Source: Paenibacillus melissococcoides
GTDB taxonomy: Bacteria; Bacillota; Bacilli; Paenibacillales; Paenibacillaceae
Assembly: GCA_944800085.1 (NCBI GenBank)
Contig: CALYLO010000002.1
Coordinates: 62,001 to 126,000, forward strand
Length of the DNA: 64,000 nucleotides
Reading direction: 5' to 3'
The notes beneath the pieces are model-generated. The model was not told the DNA's origin. It searched no databases and worked only from the letters and a program-made list of their open reading frames with translations. Made by a program: the position numbers and the translations under genes. Below are positions 7,716 through 17,004 of the stretch, piece after piece (within the stretch, counting starts at the first letter, position 1; the number at the start of each line of letters is the position of its first letter).

Positions 7716-8715
7716 ATTATGGTTCGTTCTTGTCGCTGTGTTGTTCGTCGGCTTCTTCTTCCTCGAGGGCTTCGACTTCGGGGTCGGGATGTCGACTCAA
7801 TTCCTGGCGCGCACCGACGGAGAGCGCCGGGTGCTTATCAATTCAATCGGCCCGTTCTGGGATGCCAATGAAGTCTGGCTTCTGACCGCCGGCGGGGCGA
7901 TGTTCGCCGCCTTCCCGAACTGGTACGCGACCTTGTTCAGCGGCTATTATGTGCCGCTCGTTGCGGTGCTGCTCGCGCTGATCGTGCGCGGCGTCGCTTT
8001 CGAATTCCGGGGCAAGGTGGACAACGAGCGTTGGAAGAAAACATGGGATCTGGCTATTTTTGTCGGCAGTCTGCTGCCTCCGTTCCTGTTCGGCGTCGTG
8101 TTCGCCGGGCTGATTAAGGGCCTTCCGATCGATCAGCAGATGGAGATGAAAGCCGGCCTGTTCGATATGGTGAATCTCTATACCGTAGTAGGCGGCATTA
8201 CCGTTACCGTGCTCTGCCTTGTGCACGGGCTCATGTTCACGACGCTGCGAACGGAGGGCGATCTGCAGGCGCGCGCACGCCGTCTCGCTCGGAAGCTGAT
8301 GATTCCGCTCGCCGCGCTGCTCGTCTTGTTCGCCGTCATGACCTACTTCATGACCGATGTGTTCCAGGTTCGCGGCGCCATCCTGGCTGTCGTCGCCGTC
8401 CTTGGTCTTATCGTCTTCCTGCTCGCCGGATACTTCATGAAGCAGAAGAAGGACGGCTGGGCGTTCGGCATGACCGGAGGCATTATTTTGCTCTCGATCG
8501 CATCCGTCTTTATCGGCTTGTTCCCGCGGGTGATGATCAGCTCCATCAACAGTGCATTCGACCTGACGATTCATAATGCGGCTTCGGGCGCTTATTCGCT
8601 CAAAGTGATGACGATCGTAGCGGTGACCTTGCTGCCGTTCGTGCTCGGTTACCAGATTTGGAGCTACTTCGTCTTCCATAAGCGCGTGAACGAGAAGCAG
8701 CATCTCGAATACTAA
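7699..8715 (+). CDS. cydB: Cytochrome bd quinol oxidase subunit II
   Basis: This is the structural partner of CydA, 338 residues with about nine hydrophobic spans. The N-terminal FLEGFDFGVGM and the following WDANEVWLLTAGGAMFAAFP are the conserved CydB signatures. A GGAGG lies upstream within the cydA 3' end. Its stop and the next start share one base (TAATG), so translation is coupled to cydD. Confidence 0.97.
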   Translation: MLSLNELWFVLVAVLFVGFFFLEGFDFGVGMSTQFLARTDGERRVLINSIGPFWDANEVWLLTAGGAMFAAFPNWYATLFSGYYVPLVAVLLALIVRGVAFEFRGKVDNERWKKTWDLAIFVGSLLPPFLFGVVFAGLIKGLPIDQQMEMKAGLFDMVNLYTVVGGITVTVLCLVHGLMFTTLRTEGDLQARARRLARKLMIPLAALLVLFAVMTYFMTDVFQVRGAILAVVAVLGLIVFLLAGYFMKQKKDGWAFGMTGGIILLSIASVFIGLFPRVMISSINSAFDLTIHNAASGAYSLKVMTIVAVTLLPFVLGYQIWSYFVFHKRVNEKQHLEY

Positions 8716-10442
8716 TGGGCAAGAATCTGTTCGGCTACCAAGGGATCAAGCCGGTTCTTGCCAGTCTGACCGCCATTGCCCTGGTGCACACACTTTCTAT
8801 TATTATGCTGGCCATCTGGCTGGCAGAAGCAATTTCCGCCCTGTTCGCCGGGGCGGCATGGCAGGAACAAGCCGGCAAGATCGGGCTGTTCCTGCTTGCT
8901 TTTCTCGTGCGCCAGTTAACGGCACTGCTGCAGCAGAAGGTGGCTTACCGATTCGCCGAGAAGACCGGCGCCAGCCTGCGGAGCCAGCTGCTGGAGGCGC
9001 TGTTCCGCCTCGGGCCGCGGCATACCCGGACAGAGGGAACGGGCACGACGGTAACGCTTGTGCTCGAAGGGGTCGGGAAGTTCCGCAAATATATGGAGCT
9101 GTTCCTGCCCCGCATGATCGGGAGCGCAGTGACGCCCGTGCTTATCCTTGCGTACATTGCGACCCAGGATATCGTCGCTGCCTTGATTCTGGCGGTGACG
9201 ATGCCGATTCTCATCGCGTTTCTTATTCTTGTCGGGCTGGCCGCCCGCAAGCAGACCGAGAAGCAGTGGGCGTCGTACCGGCAGTTGTCGAACCATTTCG
9301 TGGATTCGCTGCGCGGCCTGGAGACGCTCAAATTCCTCGGACGCAGCCGCTCGCACGGAGCCACCGTCTCCAAGGTGAGCGACAGATACCGCTCGGCCAC
9401 GATGCGGACCCTGCGCGTCGCCTTCTTATCCTCCTTCTCCCTGGACTTCTTCACGATGCTGTCCGTGGCATCGGTGGCGGTCAGCCTCGGGCTGCGCCTC
9501 GTGGAAGGGGAGATGATGCTCGTTACCGCGCTGACGATCCTTATCCTGGCGCCGGAATATTTCCTTCCGGTGCGCATGGTCGGGGCCGATTATCACGCGA
9601 CGCTGGACGGGAAGGAAGCGGGCGAGGCGATGCAGGCCATTATCCGCGCGGGAGCCCAGTCCGAGCCGGCGCCTGCCTCGCAGGCGCTGCCGGCTTGGAC
9701 ACAGGATAGCGTGCTGCAAATGAGCGGCATCGGGATGCGGCATGAGGAAGAGGGCCCGTCTTCGCTGCAGGAGATTGATCTGGAGATTCAAGGCTTCCGC
9801 AAGGTCGGCATTATCGGCGCAAGCGGGGCCGGCAAATCAACGCTGATCGACATTATCGGCGGCTTCCTGCATCCGACTGCGGGGACGATCCGGGTGGACG
9901 GACAGGAAAGGACGTCGCTGACCGGGGAGGACTGGCGGAAGCAGACGACGTATATTCCACAGCATCCGTACATTTTCAGCTCCTCGCTGGCGGATAACGT
10001 CCGCTTCTATTCGCCGGACGCGACCGATGACGAGGTCGCGCGGGCGATGGCCGCCGCGGGGCTGGGCCAGTTGGCGGAACAGCTTCCGAATGGTCTGGAC
10101 GAGCGCATCGGCAATGGCGGCCGTTCTCTCAGCGGCGGGCAGGAGCAGCGGGTTGCGCTGGCGCGGGCATTTCTGAGCAGACGGCCGGTTATGCTGCTCG
10201 ATGAACCGACGGCGCATCTGGATATCGAGACCGAGTATGAGCTGAAGTCGACGATGCTGGATCTGTTCCGGGATCGGCTCGTCTTCCTGGCCACGCACCG
10301 CCTGCATTGGATGCCGGATATGGACTGGATTATTGTCCTGCAGGACGGCAAGGTGGCGGAGACGGGGACCCATGAAGAGCTGCTGGCCAAGCGGGGGGCT
10401 TACTACGACATGATTCGCACGGAAGGGGAGGAGACGCTATGA
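8715..10442 (+). CDS. cydD: Thiol/haem ABC exporter subunit (first of the CydDC pair)
   Basis: This half-transporter needed for assembly of cytochrome bd has 575 residues. Residues 1-300 form a six-helix type-1 exporter domain, and the ATPase domain follows. Walker A is GASGAGKST, the signature is LSGGQ (RSLSGGQEQRVALARA), Walker B is VMLLDEPTAHLD, and the switch His is in LATHRLHWM, so this ATP site has all canonical residues. In E. coli, CydDC exports cysteine and glutathione; by family this one should do similar work. Bacillus annotations call the gene in this position cydC; I follow the E. coli-style naming in which the first gene is cydD. It overlaps cydC by ATGA. Confidence 0.93.
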   Translation: MGKNLFGYQGIKPVLASLTAIALVHTLSIIMLAIWLAEAISALFAGAAWQEQAGKIGLFLLAFLVRQLTALLQQKVAYRFAEKTGASLRSQLLEALFRLGPRHTRTEGTGTTVTLVLEGVGKFRKYMELFLPRMIGSAVTPVLILAYIATQDIVAALILAVTMPILIAFLILVGLAARKQTEKQWASYRQLSNHFVDSLRGLETLKFLGRSRSHGATVSKVSDRYRSATMRTLRVAFLSSFSLDFFTMLSVASVAVSLGLRLVEGEMMLVTALTILILAPEYFLPVRMVGADYHATLDGKEAGEAMQAIIRAGAQSEPAPASQALPAWTQDSVLQMSGIGMRHEEEGPSSLQEIDLEIQGFRKVGIIGASGAGKSTLIDIIGGFLHPTAGTIRVDGQERTSLTGEDWRKQTTYIPQHPYIFSSSLADNVRFYSPDATDDEVARAMAAAGLGQLAEQLPNGLDERIGNGGRSLSGGQEQRVALARAFLSRRPVMLLDEPTAHLDIETEYELKSTMLDLFRDRLVFLATHRLHWMPDMDWIIVLQDGKVAETGTHEELLAKRGAYYDMIRTEGEETL

Positions 10443-12196
10443 ACCGCGAAGGCTGGATTATGCCGTATATGCGGCGCTATGCCGGACGCTTCGCCGTCAT
10501 TATCGCCCTGGGCGTGCTGACGGTGCTGTGCGCCTCCTCCTTGACCTTCACGTCAGGCTATCTCATTTCGAAGTCGGCTCTTCGTCCGGAAAATATTTTG
10601 CTCGTCTACGTGCCCATCGTGCTTGTCCGGACGTTCGGGATCGGGCGGGCTGTCGTCCATTATGTCGAACGTCTGGTCGGCCATGATGCGGTGCTGCGCA
10701 TTTTGTCCCAGATGCGGGAGCGGATGTACCGGATCCTGGAGCCGCAGGCGCTGTTCCTCCGTTCCCGCTTCCGGACGGGAGATCTGCTCAGCACGCTGGC
10801 GGATGATATCGAGCAGCTGCAGAATGTCTACCTGCGCACGGTGTTCCCGGGCGCGGTGGCGCTCGTCGCCTATGCCGCCTGCATCGCGGCGCTCGGCTGG
10901 TTCGATCTGCCGTTCGCGCTCTTTATCGGCTTGCTGCTGCTCCTGCTGATCGCGGTTCTGCCCTGGGTGTCTCTGCTGATTACCCGCACCTGGCAGACCC
11001 GCATCAAGCAGGAGCGGAACGTGCTGTATCAGCGGCTGACCGATGCGGTGATGGGGATGAGCGACTGGGTCATTAGCGGCCGCGCTCCACGGTTCACGGC
11101 AGAATATGAAGAGGGCGAGCAATCCGTCGCCCGCATGGAGCGCCGCCTGAACGGCTGGGCCCGGCTTCGCATGCTGCTGGGGCAGTGCGTCGTCGCAGCC
11201 GTGCTGGTGCTCATGCTCTGCTGGGCAGGAGGCCAATATGCGGACGGGCGCATCGCCGCCACCTTAATCGCGGCCTTCACCTTGGTCGTGTTCCCGCTGA
11301 TGGACGGCTTCCTCCCCGTATCGGAGGCGGTGGAGAAGCTGCCGCAGTACCAGGATTCGCTGGATCGGCTCGCAAAGCTGGACGCTCCGGCGGCCGAAGA
11401 GCCCGTTCGTCCTGCGGCGGAGGCGGAGCTGCGGACAGCCTTGGCATCCGGAGCGGCGCATATCCGGCTGGAGCAGGTCCGCTACCGCTACGACAAATCG
11501 GCCGCCTGGACGCTGGACGGCTTGTCGCTCGATATCCCGCAAGGATGGCGCATCGCCGTCATCGGCCGCAGCGGAGCGGGGAAATCGACGCTGCTGAAGC
11601 TGGTGCAGGGCGCCTTGGCGCCGGATGAAGGCCAGGTCCTGTTGAACGGCATCCCGGCGGCTTCCTATGGGGAGCATATCCCCGAGATGATCGCGGTCTT
11701 GAACCAGAGCCCGCATCTGTTCGACACGACGGTAGCGAACAATATCCGGCTGGGCCGCCCGGACGCCTCGGACGAAGACATCCGCCGGGTCGTCCGTCAG
11801 GTCGGCCTGGAGACGCTCGTCGATTCGCTGCCGGACGGCTATGACACCCGGATGCTGGAGACGGGCGGACGCTTCTCCGGCGGGGAGCGGCAGCGAATCG
11901 CGCTGGCCCGCATCCTGCTGCAGGATACGCCGGTCGTCATTCTCGACGAGCCGACCGTCGGGCTCGATCCGCAGACTGAGCGCGCCCTGCTGGCCACTAT
12001 GTTCGCCGCGCTGCAGGGCAAGTCGCTGCTCTGGATTACGCATCATCTCGTCGGCGTGGAGCAGATGGACGAAGTCATCTTCATCGAGAACGGCCGCATC
12101 GAGATGAGAGGGCCGCATGCGGAGCTGCTGGAGCGGTACCCGCGCTACCGCAACCTGTACCATCTGGATCGGCCCGCGCTTTTGTCGCGGTTATAG
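10439..12196 (+). CDS. cydC: Thiol/haem ABC exporter subunit (second of the CydDC pair)
   Basis: This 585-residue ABC half-transporter is the partner of the preceding gene. The N-terminal membrane domain (LGVLTVLCASSLTFTSGYLISKSA) is typical of CydC. The ATPase domain has Walker A GRSGAGKST, signature FSGGE, Walker B VVILDEPTVGLD and switch His ITHHLVGV. Both half-transporters therefore keep canonical catalytic residues, unlike the two drug-type pairs elsewhere in this window. It is the last gene of the operon and is followed by a strong terminator. Confidence 0.93.
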   Translation: MNREGWIMPYMRRYAGRFAVIIALGVLTVLCASSLTFTSGYLISKSALRPENILLVYVPIVLVRTFGIGRAVVHYVERLVGHDAVLRILSQMRERMYRILEPQALFLRSRFRTGDLLSTLADDIEQLQNVYLRTVFPGAVALVAYAACIAALGWFDLPFALFIGLLLLLLIAVLPWVSLLITRTWQTRIKQERNVLYQRLTDAVMGMSDWVISGRAPRFTAEYEEGEQSVARMERRLNGWARLRMLLGQCVVAAVLVLMLCWAGGQYADGRIAATLIAAFTLVVFPLMDGFLPVSEAVEKLPQYQDSLDRLAKLDAPAAEEPVRPAAEAELRTALASGAAHIRLEQVRYRYDKSAAWTLDGLSLDIPQGWRIAVIGRSGAGKSTLLKLVQGALAPDEGQVLLNGIPAASYGEHIPEMIAVLNQSPHLFDTTVANNIRLGRPDASDEDIRRVVRQVGLETLVDSLPDGYDTRMLETGGRFSGGERQRIALARILLQDTPVVILDEPTVGLDPQTERALLATMFAALQGKSLLWITHHLVGVEQMDEVIFIENGRIEMRGPHAELLERYPRYRNLYHLDRPALLSRL

Positions 12197-12232
12197 GGGG
12201 CTAGAGTATTACAGTCGTCCCCCCATACGGAA

Positions 12233-12267
12233 TCCCCCGAGACCTGTTAGTCTCGGGGGATTTGTTT
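12233..12267 (+). terminator. Strong terminator of the cyd operon
   Basis: The perfect 11-bp stem TCCCCCGAGAC/GTCTCGGGGGA with a six-base loop is followed by TTTGTTT. Confidence 0.92.
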
Positions 12268-12343
12268 ATGCCGGGGTGGGTGTTTGGAGGTGGAGAAGGC
12301 AGCGGTGGGCAGTCGGCGCATGATGGATGATGAGGTGAGGCGG

Positions 12344-12535
12344 GGGAATCCTGCGTTAATGCAGCAATTACCGCGGTATGGACTGACATTGGTGGGAATT
12401 GCTGCAAAAGTACATTATTTGCCTTGATTTCGGCGCTTCTTAAGGCGAAACGGCCGAAATTGCTGCAGTTTGGCAGGAATGTTTTTAGCGGAGTAGGCGC
12501 GAGAGGAGAATGCTGCAGTTTTGCAGCTTTGGCCA
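12344..12535 (+). repeat. Four-dyad ladder element, copy B
   Basis: Dyad cores start at 12350, 12401, 12462 and 12512 (spacing 51, 61, 50). Core 4 is an exact GCTGCAGTTTTGCAGC palindrome-like site. The element sits between convergent genes, followed by a 49-bp minisatellite. Confidence 0.85.
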
Positions 12536-12571
12536 AGGCGAGCGGTGAGGAGCCGTGAGGATCGTGGTGAG

Positions 12572-12830
12572 AGCAGAAGCGCCAGATGAGCAATCGAATC
12601 AACAAGTTAGATCGAACAACCGAACAAAGCACCAGATGAGCAACTGAGTCAGCAAGTTACATCGAACAAGCGAATGAGCACCAGGTGAGCAACCGCATCA
12701 ACAAGTTACATCGAACAAGCGAATGAGCACCAGATGAGCAACCGAATCAGCAAGTTACATCGAACAACCGAACAAGCGCCAAATGAGCAATCGAATCAAA
12801 CACTCACATCAGGCAACCGAACAAGGCGGC
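12572..12830 (+). repeat. 49-bp minisatellite, five units
   Basis: Units begin ACCAGATGAG (or a close variant) at 12581, 12631, 12680, 12729 and 12778. The body contains GCAAGTTACATCGAACAA and CCGAACAAGC. The array is directly tandem with no unique spacers. No long translated product is supported. Confidence 0.88.
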
Positions 12831-12886
12831 GCATCCAACAATAGAGCAAAATCCGACAAATCGCAGTTACTGGCCGCGCGGCGCAA

Positions 12887-12914
12887 AGAAAAACACCCTT
12901 AGCGGGTGTTTTTG
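12887..12914. terminator. Bidirectional terminator hairpin
   Basis: The stem AAACACCC/GGGTGTTT, loop TTAGC, has A-rich and T-rich flanks and serves the minus-strand acetyltransferase that ends at 12919. The same hairpin in reverse orientation occurs at 41442-41468 beside the other minisatellite. Confidence 0.85.
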
Positions 12915-12918
12915 TGGG

Positions 12919-13479
12919 TTATTGCGGGGGAAGCGCCTTCTCGAACAGCAGATAGCCCTTCGGGATCTCGCCTTGAAAAGTATAGCCTGCCGCGCGGTAG
13001 AAGGCGTTCAAGGCCGGGACGCCCGCCTTGCAGTCCAGGCGGAGCCGGCGCTTGCCCGGGAAGCGGATGCCGGCCTCGACCCAGCGGAGCACCGCATGTC
13101 CCAACTGGCTGCCGGCGAAGGCGCGGTCGATGGCCAGGCGGTGCAAATATATGGAATCGTCATGGCCCGCTTCCCCCTTGTCGCACAGGCTGCTCCATAG
13201 CTCTCGGTCCCAGGCGCTCGGTTGCTGAAGCAGCATGACGACGGCGGCCGGATCGCCGCCGCGTTTGAAGACGAATACGTCTCCCTTGGCGATGGAATCC
13301 GCCATCCCGTGAACATCGACGCCCTGCAGCAGCTCATTCCATTGCGTCGAGCCTTTGCTGTTCAGCCAGGCGGCTGTACGGTACAGCAAGGACATAATCG
13401 CCTCGGTATCGGCGGTCTCGGCTTGCGATGCGTAGATATCGTCCTGAACCCGTTCCTCGATAATCCGAAATGTATTCAT
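12919..13479 (-). CDS. GNAT-family N-acetyltransferase
   Basis: This 186-residue cytosolic protein transfers an acetyl group from acetyl-CoA to an unidentified amine. The start is the ATG at 13479, about ten bases after GGAGGGA; the frame extends six codons further but that region contains the ribosome binding site. The central IYLHRLAIDRAFAGSQLGHAVLRW segment is the GNAT acetyl-CoA loop (strand 4, then the Q/RxxGxG/A-like loop, here AGSQLG). The end YRAAGYTFQGE is the usual last strand. It is a stand-alone gene between the shared terminator and the divergent MFS gene. Confidence 0.85.
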   Translation of the reverse strand: MNTFRIIEERVQDDIYASQAETADTEAIMSLLYRTAAWLNSKGSTQWNELLQGVDVHGMADSIAKGDVFVFKRGGDPAAVVMLLQQPSAWDRELWSSLCDKGEAGHDDSIYLHRLAIDRAFAGSQLGHAVLRWVEAGIRFPGKRRLRLDCKAGVPALNAFYRAAGYTFQGEIPKGYLLFEKALPPQ

Positions 13480-13654
13480 AGGCGGCCGTCCCTCCATTCA
13501 TTTCTTTTGATTTATTTTTTCGACGTGAAGTTTCCGGCTTCCTGCTGATCATGATCGGCTGCAGCGCCCGCCAGAGCGGCGGCTCGCCGTTCCTTCGCCA
13601 GACGGCCTCAAGAATACAGTGGATTCTATAGGCAAAATATGAAATATTCAAGTC

Positions 13655-13683
13655 TTGATTCCCTCACAAGTTGTAACTATAAT
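13655..13683 (+). promoter_or_regulatory. Promoter of the Bcr/CflA-type exporter
   Basis: TTGATT, a 17-base spacer and a perfect TATAAT at 13678-13683 form a good sigma-A promoter, about 40 bases before the start codon. Confidence 0.75.
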
Positions 13684-13691
13684 TGTTACAA
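13671..13691. promoter_or_regulatory. Perfect 7-bp inverted repeat over the -10 box
   Basis: TTGTAAC-N7-GTTACAA is centred on the -10 element of the exporter gene. Size and position fit a TetR- or MarR-type repressor operator. No regulator gene is adjacent, so control would be in trans. Confidence 0.7.
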
Positions 13692-13721
13692 TTGCAATTT
13701 TATAGAGAAAGGTTGTCATAC

Positions 13722-14939
13722 ATGAATCCTGGAACAAATCTGAATGCTTCCGTGGCGGCCGTCCCGCGCAAGCGGAGACTCGCGATCGCGATCGTGCTCG
13801 GCTCGATGACGGCGATCGGGCCGCTCTCGATTGATATGTATTTGCCGTCGCTGCCGATGCTCGCCGCCGATCTGCAGGCAAGCACCTCCTTGACCCAGCT
13901 CAGCTTGACGGCGTGTCTGCTTGGCCTGGCGCTCGGCCAATTGGTCATGGGGCCGCTCAGTGACGCGCGGGGCCGCCGCGGTCCTCTGCTGGCGTCCCTC
14001 ACGGTGTACGCCGTCGTCTCTTTCTTGTGCGCCATCGTTCCCTCCATGTGGGGCTTGATCGCCCTGCGCTTCCTGCAGGGGATGGCCGGCGCGGGCGGGA
14101 TCGTTATCGCGCGGGCGATGGTCCGCGATCTGTACTCCGGATCGGAGCTGACGAAGTTTTTCTCGCTGCTTATGCTCATTAACGGGCTGGCCCCGATCGC
14201 CGCTCCGATCATTGGCAGCCAGTTGCTCAAATTTACGTCATGGCACGGCGTTTTCACGGTGCTGGGCGCATTGGGACTGTTGATGATCGCTGCGGCCTAC
14301 TTCGGGCTGGCGGAGACCCACCCTCAGGATCGGCGATCATCCGGCGGCGTCCGGACGACCTTGTCCACCTTCGGGGGACTGGTGAACGATAAGGAATTTA
14401 TGGGATATGCCTGCACGCAGGGGCTGGTCTCTGCCGCGATGTTCAGCTATATCTCCGGCTCGCCGTTCGTCTTGCAAAATATTTATGGCGCATCGCCCCA
14501 GGCGTTCAGTCTGTTCTTTGCGCTCAACGGGTTCGGTCTTATTTTGGCCACCCAGATTACGGGACGGCTGGCTGCGCGCCATGGCGAAATGCGGCTGTTC
14601 ATCGCAGGGCTGATCCTGTCCTGCGGCGGGAGCCTCGCGCTCCTGGCCGCGATTCTGCTGCACGGGCCGCTCTGGTCGGTTCTGCTTCCGCTCTTCGTGT
14701 CGGTATCCAGCACGGGGGTCGTCAATACCGCCGGCTTCTCCCTAGCGATGCAGAACCAGGGCAAGACGGCCGGCAGCGCCTCGGCCATGCTCGGCTTGCT
14801 GCCCTTCATCGCCGGCTCGGCGGCAGCGCCGCTCGTCGGTATCGCAGGAAGCGACACGGCCGTGCCGATGGGCGTCGTCATCGCCTGCTGCGGGCTTGGG
14901 GCGGCCGGCTGCTACCGGCTGCTGATCCGCCGCCGTTAA
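13722..14939 (+). CDS. Bcr/CflA-family multidrug MFS transporter
   Basis: This proton-driven drug exporter has 405 residues and twelve hydrophobic spans in the cytoplasmic membrane. The ATG at 13722 follows AGAAAGG; codons further upstream overlap the promoter. SIDMYLPSLPMLAADL in span 1 is the hallmark of the Bcr/CflA (chloramphenicol/bicyclomycin) group. GPLSDARGRRGPLL is the MFS loop 2-3 motif, and RFLQGMAGAGGIVIARAMVRDLY is the motif C region. The palindrome over its -10 box suggests inducible expression. Confidence 0.92.
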   Translation: MNPGTNLNASVAAVPRKRRLAIAIVLGSMTAIGPLSIDMYLPSLPMLAADLQASTSLTQLSLTACLLGLALGQLVMGPLSDARGRRGPLLASLTVYAVVSFLCAIVPSMWGLIALRFLQGMAGAGGIVIARAMVRDLYSGSELTKFFSLLMLINGLAPIAAPIIGSQLLKFTSWHGVFTVLGALGLLMIAAAYFGLAETHPQDRRSSGGVRTTLSTFGGLVNDKEFMGYACTQGLVSAAMFSYISGSPFVLQNIYGASPQAFSLFFALNGFGLILATQITGRLAARHGEMRLFIAGLILSCGGSLALLAAILLHGPLWSVLLPLFVSVSSTGVVNTAGFSLAMQNQGKTAGSASAMLGLLPFIAGSAAAPLVGIAGSDTAVPMGVVIACCGLGAAGCYRLLIRRR

Positions 14940-14945
14940 TCATTT

Positions 14946-14975
14946 ATCCCCGGTCCATCGTTGGGCCGGGGATTT
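14946..14975. terminator. Terminator hairpin between convergent genes
   Basis: ATCCCCGG/CCGGGGAT with a 12-base loop, followed by TTTGT, lies just after the exporter stop. It may also serve the minus-strand amidase. Confidence 0.8.
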
Positions 14976-14996
14976 GTCGCTTTCGGGAGATCACGA

Positions 14997-16385
14997 TCAG
15001 GAGCCGCAAGTTCCGGAGATGATCTGATCCCGCTTGCGATAATATCCGCCCAGTTCGCTCTGCTCATACGTATAACCGGCTCGGATCAGGCGATCCTCCC
15101 GGCGATGATCGGCGATGAGCTGCAATCCGACCGGGAGCTGTTCCTGCTTCGTAATGCCGCAAGGCAGGGTAAGGGCCGGCATGCCGGTCATATTGAAAAT
15201 CTCCGTATAACGGGTCATCGCGTCGAAGATGTTCTCGGTATAGGAGCCGAACGTGACGGATTCGACCCCGATGCGGCGCGGCGGGATCGGGAGCGTCGGC
15301 GTGGCCAGCACGTCGACCTGCTTAAAGATCCGTTTGAACGCTCGGGTGTATTCTTCTTTCTTGTGGAGCGCGGTAATGTACTGAAGGGACGTAATATCGA
15401 GCGACAACTCCAATATCGCGCGCACGTCGGCCCCCATCTCCGTCAGACAGCAGGCGATATCGCTGCGGTGAACATATCCGGCTTCGGATGCGGCAATGGT
15501 CAGCCCATATTCCTGGCAACCGTACAGGAACGAGGTATCGACATCGGCGAGCACGGCGCCGAGCTCCTCGAGAGCCGCAAGCGCTTCCCGATACAGCCGC
15601 TGCGTCTCCTTCTCGATATGCTCATTGAAGAAATTGATCGGGACGCCGATGCGCATCCCGCGAATATTCTCAATCAGATGGCGGGAGTAGTCGTTGCCGG
15701 TAAGCGCGTCCATCATGATCGCGAGGTCCTCCATGTTGGCGGCAAGCGGCCCGACATGATCCATCGTCCACGAGGCGAAGTCGACACCGGACGTCGGAAC
15801 GGTTCCATAGGTCGGCTTCAGCCCGGCTATGCCGCAGGAAGCGGCCGGAATGCGCACGGAACCGCCGGTCTCCGTTCCGATGGAGGCGACGGACAGATTG
15901 GCGGCCACCGCCGCTGCCGAGCCGCCGCTTGACCCTCCGGGAGAATATTCGATGTTCCATGGATTGCGGACCGGCCCATAGTGCGGATTGTTGGACGTGA
16001 TGCCGAGCGCGAATTCATGCATATTGGTTTTGCCCAGCATGATCGCATTCTCCTTGTTCGCCCTGCGGATAACGGCAGCGGTTCGATCGGGAACGAAGCT
16101 GCGGTAAATCTCGGAACCGTTCGTGGTCCGGACGCCCTTGGTTGCCAGATTATCCTTATAAGACAGCGGAATCCCGAACAACAGCCCCGTATTCTTGCCG
16201 CGGTTCCATTTCTTCTCCAGACGCTTCGCCTTCCGCAGCGCGCGTTCCTTCGTAACCGTAATATAGGCGTTATATACCGGGTCGCAATTTTTTATTTCCC
16301 TTAAATAGTCGCGGGTGATCTCTACAGGAGAAAAAAGCTTGTACTTGTAACCGTTCAACAGCTGCCGAATCGATCTTCGCTTCAA
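14997..16385 (-). CDS. Amidase signature family hydrolase (GatA-like)
   Basis: This 462-residue enzyme hydrolyses a C-N amide bond. The Ser-cisSer-Lys triad is complete: Lys77 in LSYKDN, the cis-Ser in GGSSGGS (152/153) and nucleophile Ser176 in GTETGGSVRIPA. The start is a TTG at 16385 behind GAAGGAGAGG; the nearby ATG is out of frame. No gatB or gatC is adjacent and the length is slightly short for GatA, so it is more likely a stand-alone amidase than a tRNA amidotransferase subunit, though this cannot be proved here. Confidence 0.9.
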   Translation of the reverse strand: MKRRSIRQLLNGYKYKLFSPVEITRDYLREIKNCDPVYNAYITVTKERALRKAKRLEKKWNRGKNTGLLFGIPLSYKDNLATKGVRTTNGSEIYRSFVPDRTAAVIRRANKENAIMLGKTNMHEFALGITSNNPHYGPVRNPWNIEYSPGGSSGGSAAAVAANLSVASIGTETGGSVRIPAASCGIAGLKPTYGTVPTSGVDFASWTMDHVGPLAANMEDLAIMMDALTGNDYSRHLIENIRGMRIGVPINFFNEHIEKETQRLYREALAALEELGAVLADVDTSFLYGCQEYGLTIAASEAGYVHRSDIACCLTEMGADVRAILELSLDITSLQYITALHKKEEYTRAFKRIFKQVDVLATPTLPIPPRRIGVESVTFGSYTENIFDAMTRYTEIFNMTGMPALTLPCGITKQEQLPVGLQLIADHRREDRLIRAGYTYEQSELGGYYRKRDQIISGTCGS

Positions 16386-16740
16386 ATCTCATCCTCTCCT
16401 TCTGGATATGCTTGCTGGGAGAGCGAGGCTGCCGATTTCTATCATGTTGCTATAGAGAGACATCCTGTCTTCTTGTATCCTGTCACAGTAATATGCTAGA
16501 GAAGAGAGAAGAGTGTGGGGGGACTGGACGGAATCGGGATGGCGGCTTGGAAAAGTTGGGTTCGGCATCGTTCTCTATCAGGCGAAGAAAAAAGCTATGT
16601 TGAGAAACGGAGCGACGGTCCTGGAAAGGCAAAGGGGGTGTCTCACAGGCACTGCAAAATGATGGAGATGACGAGGTAACAGAGAATGTGGATGCGGGAA
16701 AAACGGCGGCGCGCAAACCGGTGAAAGATGGATGAAGCCG
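16386..16740. other. Gap with no supported gene
   Basis: Small open frames occur on both strands but none has a credible ribosome binding site or motif. A GGGGGTGTCTCACAG word near 16635 resembles GGGGGCTGTCTCACTG at 16955, suggesting a degraded hairpin repeat. Confidence 0.5.
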
Positions 16741-16930
16741 TGAAATGCTGCGTGGATGCATCAATTTCTGCTCTTTCAGCCGCTATTTGATGAAATTCCT
16801 GCAAAAGTACATGATGTTCATCGATTTTTGTCTTTTATCGATTGGATAGTCAGAAATTGATGCCGTTTTGCAGGATTCCCTGTAACGGAGTACACGTCAT
16901 AAAGGAAAAGTGTAGTTTTGCAGTTTTTCG
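16741..16930 (+). repeat. Four-dyad ladder element, copy C
   Basis: Dyad cores start at 16747, 16798, 16859 and 16909 (spacing 51, 61, 50). Core 2 is CCTGCAAAAGTACATGATG and core 3 is GATGCCGTTTTGCAGGATTC. Both flanking genes are on the minus strand. Confidence 0.85.
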
Positions 16931-16952
16931 GCGAGTCGAGCTTTGAGAATCA

Positions 16953-16999
16953 GGGGGGCTGTCTCACTGTAGTGAAATACTACTTTTGGGACACCCCCA
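16953..16999. terminator. Hairpin after the frameshifted MFS gene
   Basis: GGGGGCTGTCTC and GGGACACCCCC pair with a bulge around an AGTAGTATTTCACTAC-type inner stem. It lies just beyond the minus-strand MFS stop. Confidence 0.5.
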
Positions 17000-17004
17000 A
17001 GTAG

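Noticed and set aside
12572..12830. Possible CRISPR array
   Set aside because: The 49-bp units abut directly and vary throughout; there are no short conserved repeats separated by unique spacers, and no cas genes. It is a minisatellite.
14997..16385. GatA subunit of the tRNA amidotransferase
   Set aside because: No gatB or gatC nearby and divergent ends; kept as a general amidase.
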